Shown: positions 49,545 through 59,389, numbered from the stretch's first letter. The stretch: 64,000 nt of DNA from Nocardiopsis eucommiae (GCA_018388625.1 CP074402.1:5456001-5520000), one strand, 5' to 3'. Notes: generated by a model not told the origin, from the letters alone. Numbers and translations are program-made.

Positions 49545-50942
49545 ATGGGCGAGCACGACGACGCCGACGTCTACGCGGAGCGGCTGATGCGCCGCGGCGC
49601 GCCCAAGGAGGGCTTCCCCCAACGGGGCACCGAGGCGCGCGTGGCCTACCAGCTGGTCCACGACGAGCTCATGCTCGACGGCGTCTCCCGGATGAACCTC
49701 GCCACCTTCTGCACCACCTGGGTGGAGCCCGAGGTGCACCGGCTCATGGACGAGTCGCTCGACAAGAACATGATCGACAAGGACGAGTACCCGCAGACGG
49801 CGGAGCTGGAGAAGCGCTGCGTGCGCATGCTGGCCGACCTGTGGCACTCCCCGACCCCGTCGCGGCCCCGGGCACCTCCACCACCGGTTCCAGCGAGGCC
49901 GCCATGCTCGGCGGGCTCGCCGCCAAGTTCGCCTGGCGGCGGCGCCGCGCTGCGGAGGGAAGCCCACCGACCGGCCCAACCTCGTCTGCGGCCCGGTCCA
50001 GGTGTGCTGGGAGAAGTTCGCCCGCTACTTCGACGTCGAGCTCCGCCAGGTCCCCCTGCGGGGCGACCGGTACCTGATGGAACCGGACGACGTCGACCGC
50101 CACTGCGACGAGAACACCATCATGGTGGTCTGCAACTTCGGTCAGACCTTCACGGGGCTGTTCGAGGACGTCCGGGGTATCGCCGCCGCCCTCGACCGGT
50201 TCGAGGAGCGCACCGGCCACGACATCCGCATCCACGTGGACGGCGCGAACGGCGCCTTCGTCGCCCCGTTCTCCACTCCCGACCTCGTGTGGGACTTCCG
50301 GCTGCCCCGGGTCCGCTCGATCAACGCCTCCGGGCACAAGACCGGCCTGGCCCCGCTCGGCGCGGGGTGGGCGGTCTGGCGCACCCCGAGGACCTGCCGG
50401 AGGAGCTCGTGTTCCAGGTCAGCTACCTGGGCGGGACCGAGGCCACCTTCAGCCTGAACTTCTCGCGCCCCGGCGGGCAGGTGATCTCGCAGTACTACGA
50501 CTTCGTCCGCCTGGGCCGCGAGGGCTACCGGCGCGTGCACGGCGCCCAGCTGGAGACCGCCCGGCACCTGGCCTCGCGGGTGGCCGCGATGGGCCCGTTC
50601 GAGATCATCCACGGCGGCGACCCGGACCGGGGCATCAGCGCCGTGGCGTGGCGGATGGTCGGTGACGAACCCTTCACCCTGTACGACCTGGCCGACCGCC
50701 TGCGGACCCGGGGCTGGCTGGTCCCGGCCTACCCGCTGCCCGCCGACCGCCAGGACGAGGTCATCCAGCGCGTGCTGGTGCGGCACGGGTTCAGCCACGA
50801 CATGGCCGACCTGTTCCTGAACGACCTGGAGCGCGCGATCGAACACCTGCGCGGCCACCCGCCCACGCCCTCGCTCACGCGGGACGAGGCGGGCGGCTTC
50901 AACCACGGCGCCGGATCGACCGTCCTCCCTCCGGGAACCTAG
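49545..50942 (+). CDS. gadB: Glutamate decarboxylase (three probable deletions)
   Basis: 466 residues after repair, the same as Escherichia coli GadB. A PLP enzyme turning glutamate into GABA with proton use. Conserved segments: SRMNLATFCTTWVEPEVHRLM, TGSSEAAMLGGLAAKFAWRRR, VCWEKFARYFDVELRQVPL, HVDGANGAFVAPF, and the PLP lysine in SINASGHKTGLAPLG. Frame changes fall near 49855, 49960 and 50390. The TAG stop shares CTAG with the stop of the convergent kinase gene. No GABA antiporter is adjacent. Confidence 0.92.
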   Translation: MGEHDDADVYAERLMRRGAPKEGFPQRGTEARVAYQLVHDELMLDGVSRMNLATFCTTWVEPEVHRLMDESLDKNMIDKDEYPQTAELEKRCVRMLADLWHSPTPSRPRAPPPPVPARPPCSAGSPPSSPGGGAALRREAHRPAQPRLRPGPGVLGEVRPLLRRRAPPGPPAGRPVPDGTGRRRPPLRREHHHGGLQLRSDLHGAVRGRPGYRRRPRPVRGAHRPRHPHPRGRRERRLRRPVLHSRPRVGLPAAPGPLDQRLRAQDRPGPARRGVGGLAHPEDLPEELVFQVSYLGGTEATFSLNFSRPGGQVISQYYDFVRLGREGYRRVHGAQLETARHLASRVAAMGPFEIIHGGDPDRGISAVAWRMVGDEPFTLYDLADRLRTRGWLVPAYPLPADRQDEVIQRVLVRHGFSHDMADLFLNDLERAIEHLRGHPPTPSLTRDEAGGFNHGAGSTVLPPGT

Positions 50943-52642
50943 GAGGCGGGTTCGAAGGACTCGGAGATGCGGTCGAGGAGCTCGTGGTTGTAGTCCTGCT
51001 CGTCGGCGCTGACGAGGAAAAGGGCGTAGCCGACGTCCTCGGTGTGGAAGCCGCGGTTGATGGCGTGCATCTCGCCGTCGCGCCCGCTGAAGGTGAACTC
51101 CCAGTCGGCGGCGCTGACGTAGTCGTCGGCCCAGCCGCCGTCCACGTCCTCGATGCCGATCAGCGAGTAGCCGGAGAAGTTCTGGCGGCCGGTCGGCTCG
51201 AAGTCGCGCCAGTCGTCACCGGCGTCGTCGTTGGGGTTGTCCGTCTGGTCCACCAGCAGGTACCCGCCGTCCGGGTTGCGGAAGTAGACCATGTGGCCCT
51301 GGCGGTCGACCTCCCAGTTCCCGGGAACGTCGACGGAGAAGCCGCTGGAGTCCTCGTGGCGGTCGAGGAAGTCCCACTGGTCGTCGGCCTCCTCCTCGTC
51401 CTCCGGCGCCTCCTCCTCGTCCGCTCCCGCGTCGCCCTCGGCGGTGTCCTCGGTCCCCTCCTCGGTGGCGGCCTCCTCCGGGGCGCCTCCGGCGGCCTGT
51501 TCCTCGCTGGAACCGGCGAGCCCGGCGTCGGCGTCGTCCGAGCGGTTCATGCTGACGAACAGCGTGGTCGCGCCGACCACCAGCAGCAGGGCGACGGCGG
51601 CGGCCGCGACCAACAGCGTCCGGCTCCGCGATCCGGCCGTGCGCTCCCGGGGCCGTCGGGGGACGGCGGCGGGCGGCGGAGCCGGGGCGGGTGCGGCCTC
51701 GGCGGCGCTGACCGCGCGGTGCACGGTGCCCTGGTCGGTCACCCGGTTCCAGTCGGAGGGGTCCTCCGGGGCCGGTTCCAGGGAGGGAGCCAGCATGGTG
51801 GTGCTGGTCGAACCGGAGTCCCGGATCTCCCGCAGGAGGGCCCGCACCTCGAGGACCGACGGCCGGTCCTCGGGACGCTTCTCCGTGAGTGCCTCCAGGA
51901 CCGGTCGGAGCGCTCCCGCGTTGGGGGTCTCCGGCAGGTCCTGCGTGACGATGGCGGTCAGGGTCGCCATCGGGGTGGGGCGGTCGAACGGCAGCGAGCC
52001 CTCCACCGCCTGGTAGAGGGTGATGCCGAGCGCCCACATGTCGGAGGCGGGCGTGGCCGCGCGGCCGTGCGCGATCTCCGGGGCGAGGTAGCTCGGTGAG
52101 CCGATCAGCAGTCCGGTGCTGGTCAGGTGGGTGGAACCGTCCAGGTGGGCGATGCCGAAGTCGGTGAGGACGGCGCGGTCGTTCCCGGCGATGAGCACGT
52201 TGCCGGGCTTGATGTCGCGGTGCACGATGCCGCGGTCGTGCGCCTCGGCCAGCCCGGCGGCCATCTGCTCACCGACGTTGGCCGCACGGGGGACCTCCAG
52301 CGCGCCCTCGTCCTTGATGAGGTCCCCGAGGGAGGGCCCCCGGACGAGCTCCATCACGATCCACGGGCGGCCGTCCTCCTCGGCCACGTCGAACACCGTG
52401 ATGATGGAGGGGTGGCTGAGCTGGGCGGCGCTGCGGGCCTCGCGGATCATGCGGGTGCGCAGGACGTCGACCTCGTGCGGAGGCAGGTTCGGCGGCGTGG
52501 TCAGCTCCTTGACCGCGACCGGGCGGTCGAGCAGGGTGTCCGTGCCGCGCCAGACCCGTCCCATGCCGCCCGCGCCGATGACCTCGTCCAGGCGGTACCG
52601 GTTGACCAGGACACGGCCGGGGTCGGATTCCGAACTGTTCAT
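50939..52642 (-). CDS. Receptor-type Ser/Thr protein kinase
   Basis: 567 residues, intact. Kinase domain (about 15-270): YRLDEVIGAGGMGRVWRGTD, catalytic VHRDIKPGNVLI, TDFGIAHLDG and GSPSYLAPE. A Pro/Ala linker leads to one membrane helix (TLLVAAAAVALLLVVGATTLFV), a very acidic Glu/Ala/Asp stretch, and an external C-terminal domain of about 130 residues (GFSVDVPGNWEVDRQGHMVYFRNPDGGYLLVDQT). That domain resembles short lipoprotein-like stress domains, not PASTA repeats. Ligand unknown. Convergent with gadB. Confidence 0.9.
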   Translation of the reverse strand: MNSSESDPGRVLVNRYRLDEVIGAGGMGRVWRGTDTLLDRPVAVKELTTPPNLPPHEVDVLRTRMIREARSAAQLSHPSIITVFDVAEEDGRPWIVMELVRGPSLGDLIKDEGALEVPRAANVGEQMAAGLAEAHDRGIVHRDIKPGNVLIAGNDRAVLTDFGIAHLDGSTHLTSTGLLIGSPSYLAPEIAHGRAATPASDMWALGITLYQAVEGSLPFDRPTPMATLTAIVTQDLPETPNAGALRPVLEALTEKRPEDRPSVLEVRALLREIRDSGSTSTTMLAPSLEPAPEDPSDWNRVTDQGTVHRAVSAAEAAPAPAPPPAAVPRRPRERTAGSRSRTLLVAAAAVALLLVVGATTLFVSMNRSDDADAGLAGSSEEQAAGGAPEEAATEEGTEDTAEGDAGADEEEAPEDEEEADDQWDFLDRHEDSSGFSVDVPGNWEVDRQGHMVYFRNPDGGYLLVDQTDNPNDDAGDDWRDFEPTGRQNFSGYSLIGIEDVDGGWADDYVSAADWEFTFSGRDGEMHAINRGFHTEDVGYALFLVSADEQDYNHELLDRISESFEPAS

Positions 52643-52830
52643 GTGCGCGCGATCCTCTTCGGGGGAGGTGCCCTTCCGTGGGAGGAGGGCGGGACAGGGC
52701 AGGGGTCGAGAGGGCCGGGGGACCGTGCCGAGTCTAGGATGCCGCCCCGCTCCTTGGTGCTCTCCCGAAGGTGCCAACCCCGTTCCCGCAGGGCACGAAC
52801 CGCCCGCAACCCTCCCTGAGGTGCACGAAT

Positions 52831-52864
52831 CCCGCCGGAGGTCGTCGGTGTGACCTCCGGCGGG
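52831..52864 (-). terminator. Terminator of the P450 operon
   Basis: CCCGCCGGAGGT at 52831-52842 pairs perfectly with 52853-52864, just after the first P450 stop. Confidence 0.65.
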
Positions 52865-52877
52865 ACGGGGGCGTCGG

Positions 52878-54086
52878 TCAGCGCAGTCGGACCGGGAGGG
52901 CGTCGACCCCGGAGGCGATGATCGACGGCGCCGGGACCAGGTCGGCGTCGTCCACGGCCACGGCCAGGTCGGGGAAGCGCGCGAACAGGCGCGGCAGCAC
53001 CTCGTTCACCTCCATCCGGGCCAGGCTCGCCCCCAGGCAGTAGTGGCGGCCGTGGGAGAAGGACAGGTGTGAGCTGTCCTCACGGGTGACGTCGAACTCC
53101 TCGGAGGTGGGCCCGTGGCGGGCGTCGTCCCGGCTGGCCGAACCGTAGCCCAGCAGAAGCGGTTCGCCCTTGGGGATCGCCACCCCCGCCAGTTCCATGT
53201 CCTCCGTGGTGTAGCGCATCGGCACGTACTGGCCGGGCGGGTCCCAGCGCAGCACCTCCTCGACGGCCTTGGACCACTCGACCTTCCCCGCCACGACCAG
53301 GTCGAGCTGGTCGCGGTGGTGCGTGAGCGCCCGCACCGCGTTGGAGATCAGGTTCATCGTGGTCTCGTAGCCGGCGCTGACGAACAGCACCAGGTTCCAG
53401 ATGAGCTCGTCCTCGGTGAGCCGGTCCTCCTCGTCGCGGGCGGCGATGAGGGCGCTGGTGAGGTCGTCGCCGGGTGCGGCGCGCTTGGTCTCCACCAGTT
53501 CGGTGAGCACGCCCCACAGTTCGAGGAAGGTGGACATCGCCTCCTCGGGGGTGACGCTCTGGTCGAAGAAGACGCCGACCGGCCCGTGCAGGCGGGGCCG
53601 CGTCGCCTCGTCCACCCCGAACAGCTCGCTGATCACGGTGAGCGGCAGCGGCTGGGAGACGACGGCCCGGAGGTCCACGACCCCGTCCGGGCTCTCCTCT
53701 GCCGCCCGCTCCAGGTCGTCCAGGAGCGACTCCACGATGGCGACGACTCCCCCGCGCAGCAGTTCGACCCGGCGCGGGGTGAAGGCCTTGGAGACGAGTC
53801 GGCGCAGACGGGTGTGGTCCTCACCGTCCTTGGAGAGCATGTTCTCGTTGATGATCCACGAGATCAGCGGCCAGTCCGCCGGGATCTCCCCGGCGTTGAA
53901 GGCCGTCCAGTACTTCTTGTCCTTCTGCACACGCGGGTCGGCCAGGGCCGCGCTGACGGCCTCGTGGGTGGTCACGACCCACGCGTCAACCTCACCAGGA
54001 AGCTGGACAGGGACGACAGGGGCGATCTTCCGGAGGTGGGTGCTCTGCGCGCGGAGGTTTCCGGGCGCGAGTCCGACGCGTTCCAT
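52878..54086 (-). CDS. Cytochrome P450 with canonical motifs
   Basis: 402 residues, intact. I-helix AGYETTMNLI, ExxR in VEEVLRWDPP, and heme-binding SFSHGRHYCLGASLARME are all present. The N terminus (APVVPVQLPGEVDAWVVTTHEAV) is of the bacterial soluble type. It overlaps the end of the upstream P450 gene, so the two are probably coupled. ATG 54086 has GAAGGAA upstream. In conservons a similar canonical P450 (CYP156-type) accompanies CYP157; no ferredoxin gene is adjacent. Confidence 0.92.
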   Translation of the reverse strand: MERVGLAPGNLRAQSTHLRKIAPVVPVQLPGEVDAWVVTTHEAVSAALADPRVQKDKKYWTAFNAGEIPADWPLISWIINENMLSKDGEDHTRLRRLVSKAFTPRRVELLRGGVVAIVESLLDDLERAAEESPDGVVDLRAVVSQPLPLTVISELFGVDEATRPRLHGPVGVFFDQSVTPEEAMSTFLELWGVLTELVETKRAAPGDDLTSALIAARDEEDRLTEDELIWNLVLFVSAGYETTMNLISNAVRALTHHRDQLDLVVAGKVEWSKAVEEVLRWDPPGQYVPMRYTTEDMELAGVAIPKGEPLLLGYGSASRDDARHGPTSEEFDVTREDSSHLSFSHGRHYCLGASLARMEVNEVLPRLFARFPDLAVAVDDADLVPAPSIIASGVDALPVRLR

Positions 54087-55320
54087 GGAGTTCCTTCGAC
54101 GGGGGTGGGGGGCGGGGGGATCTGGGGGTGAAGCGCACGGGAAGGGTGACGGGGATCCAGGACAGGGCGGACAGCTGCCAGCGCAGGTCCTCCGGCGGCA
54201 CCTCCACCCTGAGCCCCGGCAGGCGGTCGAGGAGGGTGCGCAGCGCGACCATCGTGATCGTGGTGGCCTCCTCGCGCGCCGGGCAGCGGTGCGGTCCGGC
54301 GCCCCAGGCCACGTGGGCCCGGTTGCGGGACTCCTCCATCCGCTCCGCGTTCTCCTCCACGTAGAAGCGGTTGGCCGCCGCGAAGCCCAGCAGGATGGGG
54401 GAACCCGCCTCGATGGTGCGGCCGCCGTCGAGCGGCACGTCCACGCGCGGGTAGATGACGGGGTAGTTGGTGATGGGCGGGTCGCGCCACAGCACCCGGT
54501 CGACGATGTCGGCCAGCATCGTCGGGGAGGGCGCGCGGTCGGTCGGCGCGTTGGGGTCGGCCAGGACCTCGCGCACGCCCGCGTTGATGAGGTTGGCGGT
54601 CGGCTCGTTGGCGGCGGCGACCACCAGCAGGAGCTGCATGATCACCTCCTCGTCGGTGAGCGCGGCGCGGTGCCGGATGAGGCGGGTGGTGACGTCGTCG
54701 CCGGGGTCGCGGTGCTTGGCGGTGACCACCTCGGACAGCGCCCGTTCCGCCTGGGCGTTGGACCGCTCCGTGTCGACGCCCAGCCACAGGTTGCGCATGG
54801 CCTCCACGAAGCGCACGCCCTGGTCGCGGTCGAACCCGAACAGCTCGTTGATGACGAGCAGGGGAAGCATCCGGGCGTACTCGTTGAGGGCGTCGGCCCG
54901 GCCGCGCTCGCAGAACTGGTCGATGAGCCCGTTCGCGTAGCGTGCGGTGACCTCGACCCAGCGGTCGGAGCCGATCGCGCCGAGGCTGTCGGTGATCGCC
55001 CTGCGGTAGCGCTGGTGCTCGGTGCCGTCCACGAAGAGGGCGTTGGGGCGGGGAGCCATCATGGGCAGGACCGCCGCGTCGGCGCTGACGCGCCCCTCGT
55101 GGAAGTCCTTCCAGAGGCGGGCGTCGTGCCCGAACGTGGTGGTGTCCCGCGACCACGAGATGAGGGTGGTGTAGTCGGTGACGAGCCACCCGTGCACACC
55201 GGGTTCGAGCTCCACCGGGACCACCGGGCCGTGCTCGGCGCGCATGCGTTCGTACACGGCGTAGGGGTCGGGTCGCGCTTCGTGGTGGTACAGCTTCGCG
55301 CGGGGGCATCCAGATGTCAC
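53992..55320 (-). CDS. Atypical cytochrome P450 lacking ExxR, CYP157-like
   Basis: About 442 residues. The heme cysteine is present (VAWGAGPHRCPAREEA) and the I-helix reads VVAAANEPTANLI. Where other P450s have ExxR the sequence is VDRVLWRDPP: the arginine is replaced by tryptophan, as described for Streptomyces CYP157 (EQSLW). CYP157 genes normally sit in conservon operons with a GTPase and roadblock protein; none is here. GTG 55320 has GAGG upstream. The 3' end overlaps the next P450 by about 95 bases and the last 50 residues look non-homologous, so a lost base near the C-rich run at 54107-54120 is possible. Confidence 0.8.
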   Translation of the reverse strand: MTSGCPRAKLYHHEARPDPYAVYERMRAEHGPVVPVELEPGVHGWLVTDYTTLISWSRDTTTFGHDARLWKDFHEGRVSADAAVLPMMAPRPNALFVDGTEHQRYRRAITDSLGAIGSDRWVEVTARYANGLIDQFCERGRADALNEYARMLPLLVINELFGFDRDQGVRFVEAMRNLWLGVDTERSNAQAERALSEVVTAKHRDPGDDVTTRLIRHRAALTDEEVIMQLLLVVAAANEPTANLINAGVREVLADPNAPTDRAPSPTMLADIVDRVLWRDPPITNYPVIYPRVDVPLDGGRTIEAGSPILLGFAAANRFYVEENAERMEESRNRAHVAWGAGPHRCPAREEATTITMVALRTLLDRLPGLRVEVPPEDLRWQLSALSWIPVTLPVRFTPRSPRPPPPSKELHGTRRTRARKPPRAEHPPPEDRPCRPCPASW

Positions 55321-55392
55321 GGAAGGGACCTCGGCTGTGCGGGGGCGGCTGCGGAGCTGACGTCCTCTCTCGTGCTCGTGTCGTGGACGACG

Positions 55393-55473
55393 CTTCGCGG
55401 GCGGGCCGCCCGGATCGACGCGGAGCCCCACGGGGGTGGGGTTCCGCGCAACCCTAGCGGCCCGCCCGCGAAG
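55393..55473 (-). terminator. Large nested hairpin after copA
   Basis: A perfect 17-bp stem (55393-55409 with 55457-55473) encloses a second hairpin with CGCGGAGCCCCA at 55419-55430. It is about 30 bases beyond the copA stop and 5' of the P450 gene. Confidence 0.65.
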
Positions 55474-55502
55474 GAGGCGAGACCTGAGTCACATTGCCAC
55501 TA

Positions 55503-57790
55503 CTACGTGTCGATCTGACCGGTTCCGGCCAGTGGGCGGAACCGGCGCAACCGCTGACTGTTGGTCACCACGAACACGCTCGACAACGCCATCGCCGCAC
55601 CGGCGAGCATCGGGTTGAGCAGGCCCATCGCGGCCAGGGGCAGCGCCGCGGTGTTGTAGGCGAAGGCCCAGAACAGGTTGCCCTTGATGGTGCCGAGCGT
55701 GCGCCGGGACAGCCGGACCGCGTCGGCGGCCGCCCGGAGGTCCCCCGGACCAGGGTGAGATCGCTGGCCTCGATGGCCACGTCGGTGCCGGTGCCCATGG
55801 AGAGCCCGAGGTCGGCCTGGGCGAGCGCGGCGGCGTCGTTGACGCCGTCACCGACCATGGCGACCGTGCGGCCCTCGGACTGGAGCCGGGTGACCACGTC
55901 CACCTTGTCCTTGGGCAGAACCTCCGCGACGACCTCGTCGATGCCCACCTCGGCGGCGACCGAGCGGGCCACCGCCTCGTTGTCGCCGGTCAGCAGGATC
56001 GGGGTGAGCCCGAGGTCGCGGAACTGGCGGACCGCCTCGGCGCTGGTCGGCTTGACGGTGTCGGACACCACCAGGACGCCCCGGGCCCGGCCGTCCCAGC
56101 CGACCGCGACGGCGGTGCGGCCCTCGGACTCGGCGGCCCGCATGGCCCGGGTCAGGTCGTCGGTCAGGGGCTGGGACCACTCCTCCAGGAGCGCGGCCCG
56201 TCCCACGAGGACGGCGTGGCCCTCCACGACGCCCTGGACGCCCAGGCCCTCGACGTTGCCGAAGTCCTCCGGGGTGGGCAGGTCCCCGACCCGCACCACG
56301 GCCCCCGTGGCGACGGCGCGGGCGATGGGGTGCTCGGAGGCGTTCTCCAGGGCGCCCGCCAGGCGCAGGACCTCGTCCTCGTCCTCCCCCTCGGCGACGG
56401 TGACACCGGCCAGGGCCATCCTTCCGGTGGTGACGGTGCCGGTCTTGTCCAGCACCACGGTGTCCACCCGCCGGGTGCTCTCCAGCACCTCGGGGCCCTT
56501 GATCAGGATGCCGAGCTGGGCGCCGCGCCCGGTGCCCACCATCAGGGCCATCGGGGTGGCCAGTCCGAGGGCGCAGGGGCAGGCGATGATCAGCACGGCC
56601 ACGGCGGCGGTGAAGGCCGCCCCGACCGGGTCGCCGGTGCCGAGCCAGAACCCGAGCGAGGCGACGGCGATCATGATGGCGACGGGCACGAACACCCCCG
56701 AGACCCGGTCGGCGAGCCGCTGCACCGCGGCCTTGCCGTTCTGGGCGTCCTCGACCAGGCGCGCCATCTGCGCGAGCTGGGTGTCGGAGCCGACCCGGGA
56801 GGCCCGCACGACCAGTCGGCCGCCCGCGTTGACGGTGGCCCCGACCACGGCGGAGCCGGTTTCGACCTCGACCGGGACGGACTCGCCGGTGAGCATGCTC
56901 ATGTCGACGGCGGAGGTGCCCTCCTCCACGGTGCCGTCCGTGGCGATCTTCTCGCCGGGGCGGACCACGAAGCGGTCACCGACCGCGAGCTGGTCCACGG
57001 GGACCAGCTCCTCGCGGGCCGCGCCGCCGGTACCGCGCAGGACGGCGACCTCCTTGGCGCCCATCTCCAGGAGCGCGCGCAGGGCCGCCCCGGCGCGGCG
57101 CTTGGAGCGCGCCTCGAAGAACTTCCCGAGGAGGATGAAGGAGGTGACGCCCGCCGCGACCTCCAGGTAGACGTTGCCGGACCCGTCGGTGCGGGCGATG
57201 GTGAACTCGAAGGGGTGGGTCATGCCCGGGGTTCCCGCCGTGCCCAGGAAGAGGGCGTAGAGGGACCACAGGAAGGCCGAGGTGACACCCAGGGAGACCA
57301 GGGTGTCCATGGTGGCGGTGCCCAGCCTGAGGTTCTTCCACGCGGCGACGTGGAAGGGCAGTGCGCCCCAGACCACGACCGGCGCGGCCAGGGCGAGCGA
57401 GGCCCACTGCCAGTAGGTGAACTGGAGTGCCGGGACCATCGCCATCGCGATGACGGGGACGGACAGCACGAGGGAGACCAGGGCGCGGTTCCACAGGGCC
57501 TGGGTGGGGTCGGCCGGGTCGGCCGCGCCGCCGGTGGTCTCGGGTTCGGTCCGTGGCACGGTGGCGGTGTAGCCCGCCCTCTCGACCTGGGCGACCAGGT
57601 CCTCGACCGGGACCGCCGCGCCCTCGAAGGTGACACGGGCCTTCTCCGTCGCGAAGTTGACGGTGGCGGTGACACCCTCCACCTTGTTGAGGCGCTTCTC
57701 CACCCGGTTGGCACAGGCCGCGCAGGTCATCCCGCCGATCGCCAGTTCCACCGGCTCCACCGCGGCGGACGCCGTCTTGCTGCTACTCAT
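55503..57790 (-). CDS. copA: Copper-exporting P1B-type ATPase (one probable deletion)
   Basis: About 762 residues. N-terminal heavy-metal domain with GGMTCAACANRVEK, eight helices, transport motif IIACPCALGLATP, phosphorylation motif VVLDKTGTVTTG, the nucleotide-domain SEHPIARA, and hinge MVGDGVNDAAALAQ. The CPC and C-terminal helix residues (FAYNTAALPLAAMGLLNPMLAGAAMALSSVFVVTNSQRL) fit Cu(I) specificity. The frame changes near 55745 in a GGGG run (DLTLVRG then DLRAAADAV). Last gene of the copper operon. Confidence 0.94.
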
Positions 57791-57807
57791 ATGCCGCTCC
57801 AGGATGG

Positions 57808-58011
57808 TCAGTGGTCGACGCCGTCGTCGGCGTGGTCCCGCTCGGTGCCGTCGTGGTCCTGTTCGGCGGGGGCCGGGTACTCCACGCTCTCCGTGGACCC
57901 TCCGGTCTGGTCCGGCAGGACGGGGCCGACGAGCGTGCCGACCCCGAACGCCGCGACGAACACGACCACGAGACCCACCGCGTACAGCGCGAGCTTCGCG
58001 GTCACACCCAT
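57808..58011 (-). CDS. Small membrane protein in the copper operon
   Basis: 67 residues. One helix (LALYAVGLVVVFVAAFGVGTLVG) followed by an acidic, His/Asp-rich tail (EYPAPAEQDHDGTERDHADDGVDH), which could bind metal outside the membrane. It lies between copZ and copA with very short gaps, so it is co-transcribed. Proteins of this size and position recur in actinobacterial copper operons; function unassigned. Confidence 0.78.
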   Translation of the reverse strand: MGVTAKLALYAVGLVVVFVAAFGVGTLVGPVLPDQTGGSTESVEYPAPAEQDHDGTERDHADDGVDH

Positions 58012-58012
58012 G

Positions 58013-58222
58013 TCAGCTCGCCACCTCGTACCCGGCCTCGTCGATCGCGGCGCGCACGGCCGCGTCGTCGATCCGGCTCTCGGCGGTGACGGTGACGCTC
58101 CTGCTCTCCAGGTCGACCTTGACGTCGGTGACGCCGGTGATCCCGCTGACCTCCTCGGTGACCGAGTTGACGCAGTGTCCGCAGCTCATGCCCTCGACGG
58201 TGTAGACGGCGGTGCTGGCCAT
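58013..58222 (-). CDS. copZ: CopZ-type copper chaperone
   Basis: 69 residues. Ferredoxin-like HMA fold: TAVYTVEGMSCGHCVNSVTE with CxxC, then ITGVTDVKVDLESRSVTV and AAIDEAGYEVAS. It carries Cu(I) to CopA. ATG 58222 has AGGAGG five bases upstream. First gene of the operon, downstream of two CsoR-type operators. Confidence 0.93.
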   Translation of the reverse strand: MASTAVYTVEGMSCGHCVNSVTEEVSGITGVTDVKVDLESRSVTVTAESRIDDAAVRAAIDEAGYEVAS

Positions 58223-58281
58223 TGCTGCCTCCTGGTGGTTCTGCCGCGCAGGTGCGCGGCCTCGCGTTCCTACGAGGTCCA

Positions 58282-58301
58282 ATATACCCCCTGGGGTATA
58301 T
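58282..58301. promoter_or_regulatory. CsoR-type operator 1
   Basis: ATATACCCCCTGGGGTATAT is a perfect 20-bp palindrome with the TACCCC-2-GGGGTA core of CsoR sites, 60 bases upstream of copZ. Confidence 0.82.
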
Positions 58302-58349
58302 GCCTGTCAAACACCGGCGCCACCTCGACGCGGAACACGCGGCCCAGCG

Positions 58350-58363
58350 TACCCCAGGGGGTA
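58350..58363. promoter_or_regulatory. CsoR-type operator 2
   Basis: TACCCC-AG-GGGGTA, the same core and spacing as operator 1, with centres 65 bp apart. The csoR gene itself is not in the window. Confidence 0.72.
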
Positions 58364-58408
58364 CCAGGAGTCGATGGAACCCCTGGCAGGAGCGGACGGG
58401 CGCACGAG

Positions 58409-58440
58409 AAGGGGCCCCGCGACGCGCGCGGGGACCCCTT
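58409..58440 (-). terminator. Terminator downstream of the acetyltransferase gene
   Basis: AAGGGGCCCCGCG and CGCGGGGACCCCTT pair with one bulge. It lies between the acetyltransferase stop and the copper operators. Confidence 0.45.
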
Positions 58441-58615
58441 GGATCATCGGACACCCCGGGGCCGCCGTTCTGGCGACGTACCCGCGCTGACCGGGAGAAG
58501 TCGTGTTCCGGATACCCTCCCCCGTTTGTCGGACACCGTCCGGGCGGCCGGAGGAGGGAGGAGCGGAAGGGGGTGACGGGGGACTGGGGGATCGGGGACT
58601 CGGCCGCGGGGTGGG

Positions 58616-59214
58616 CTACTCGGCCTTGAGCTCCAGCCGGGCCACCACACGCTCACTCAGATGGTGCCCCTCCAGCGTGAACCCGGCCCTGCGGAACATC
58701 TCGACCGTGCCGGTGTAGACCTCGGCGCTGGGGGCGCGCCCGCCCGCCGTGTCCACGGGGTAGGCCTCCAGGACCCTCCCCCGCCCGCACGGGCGTACTC
58801 GATCGCACCGTCCAGCAGGCGGCTGCCCATTCCGCGCTTGCGTCTGCGCGGCGGCAGCCAGAAGCACACCAGGGACCACACCCCGGGTTCGTCGGGATCG
58901 GCCGGGCGCAGCGTCCGCGAGCGGGACAGGCGGATGAAGTCCTCCCGCGGCGCCACAGAGACCCAGCCGCAGGGGCCGTCCCCGTCATAGGCGATCAGCC
59001 CGGGGACACGACCGTCCTGGGTCAGTCGACGCAACTCCTCCTTGTTGTCCAGACCCCGCGTGGACCGGTCGCAGGACACGCTCGCCGTGTGGTCCTTGGC
59101 GCGTCTTCGGAAGAACGTGCACCAACAGTGCCCGTACGCTCCGGTCGGTCCGAACAGGTTCTCCAGGTCATCCCACCGCTCGGCGGTGGCGGGCTCGATT
59201 GAGACGATGGACAT
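58616..59214 (-). CDS. GNAT-family N-acetyltransferase (one probable deletion)
   Basis: About 199 residues. Features: LFGPTGAYGHCWCTFFRRR, a substrate region VSVAPREDFIRLSRSRTLRP, core strands VWSLVCFWLPPRRRKRGMGSRLLDGAIEYA with the acetyl-CoA loop RRKRGMG, and AYPVDTAGGRAPSAEVYTGTVEMFRRAGF. The cysteine-rich start is typical of a GNAT subgroup of unknown substrate. The frame changes near 58790 in a G run. ATG 59214 has GGAG upstream. Confidence 0.82.
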
Positions 59215-59389
59215 CGGACTCCCTCGCGAGACACAACTCTGACCGCCACAACTGTGATCCAGCACACTAGCGATGATCCGCGGTGACCGAAAGAACACGG
59301 ATGCCTGAAAGCTCCTACCGTTAGGGATTTGTGTGCTTTCGGAAGTGAACCCAGCGCCGCCTGAGCCGTCGGGGACCCCTGGGAAGCAC

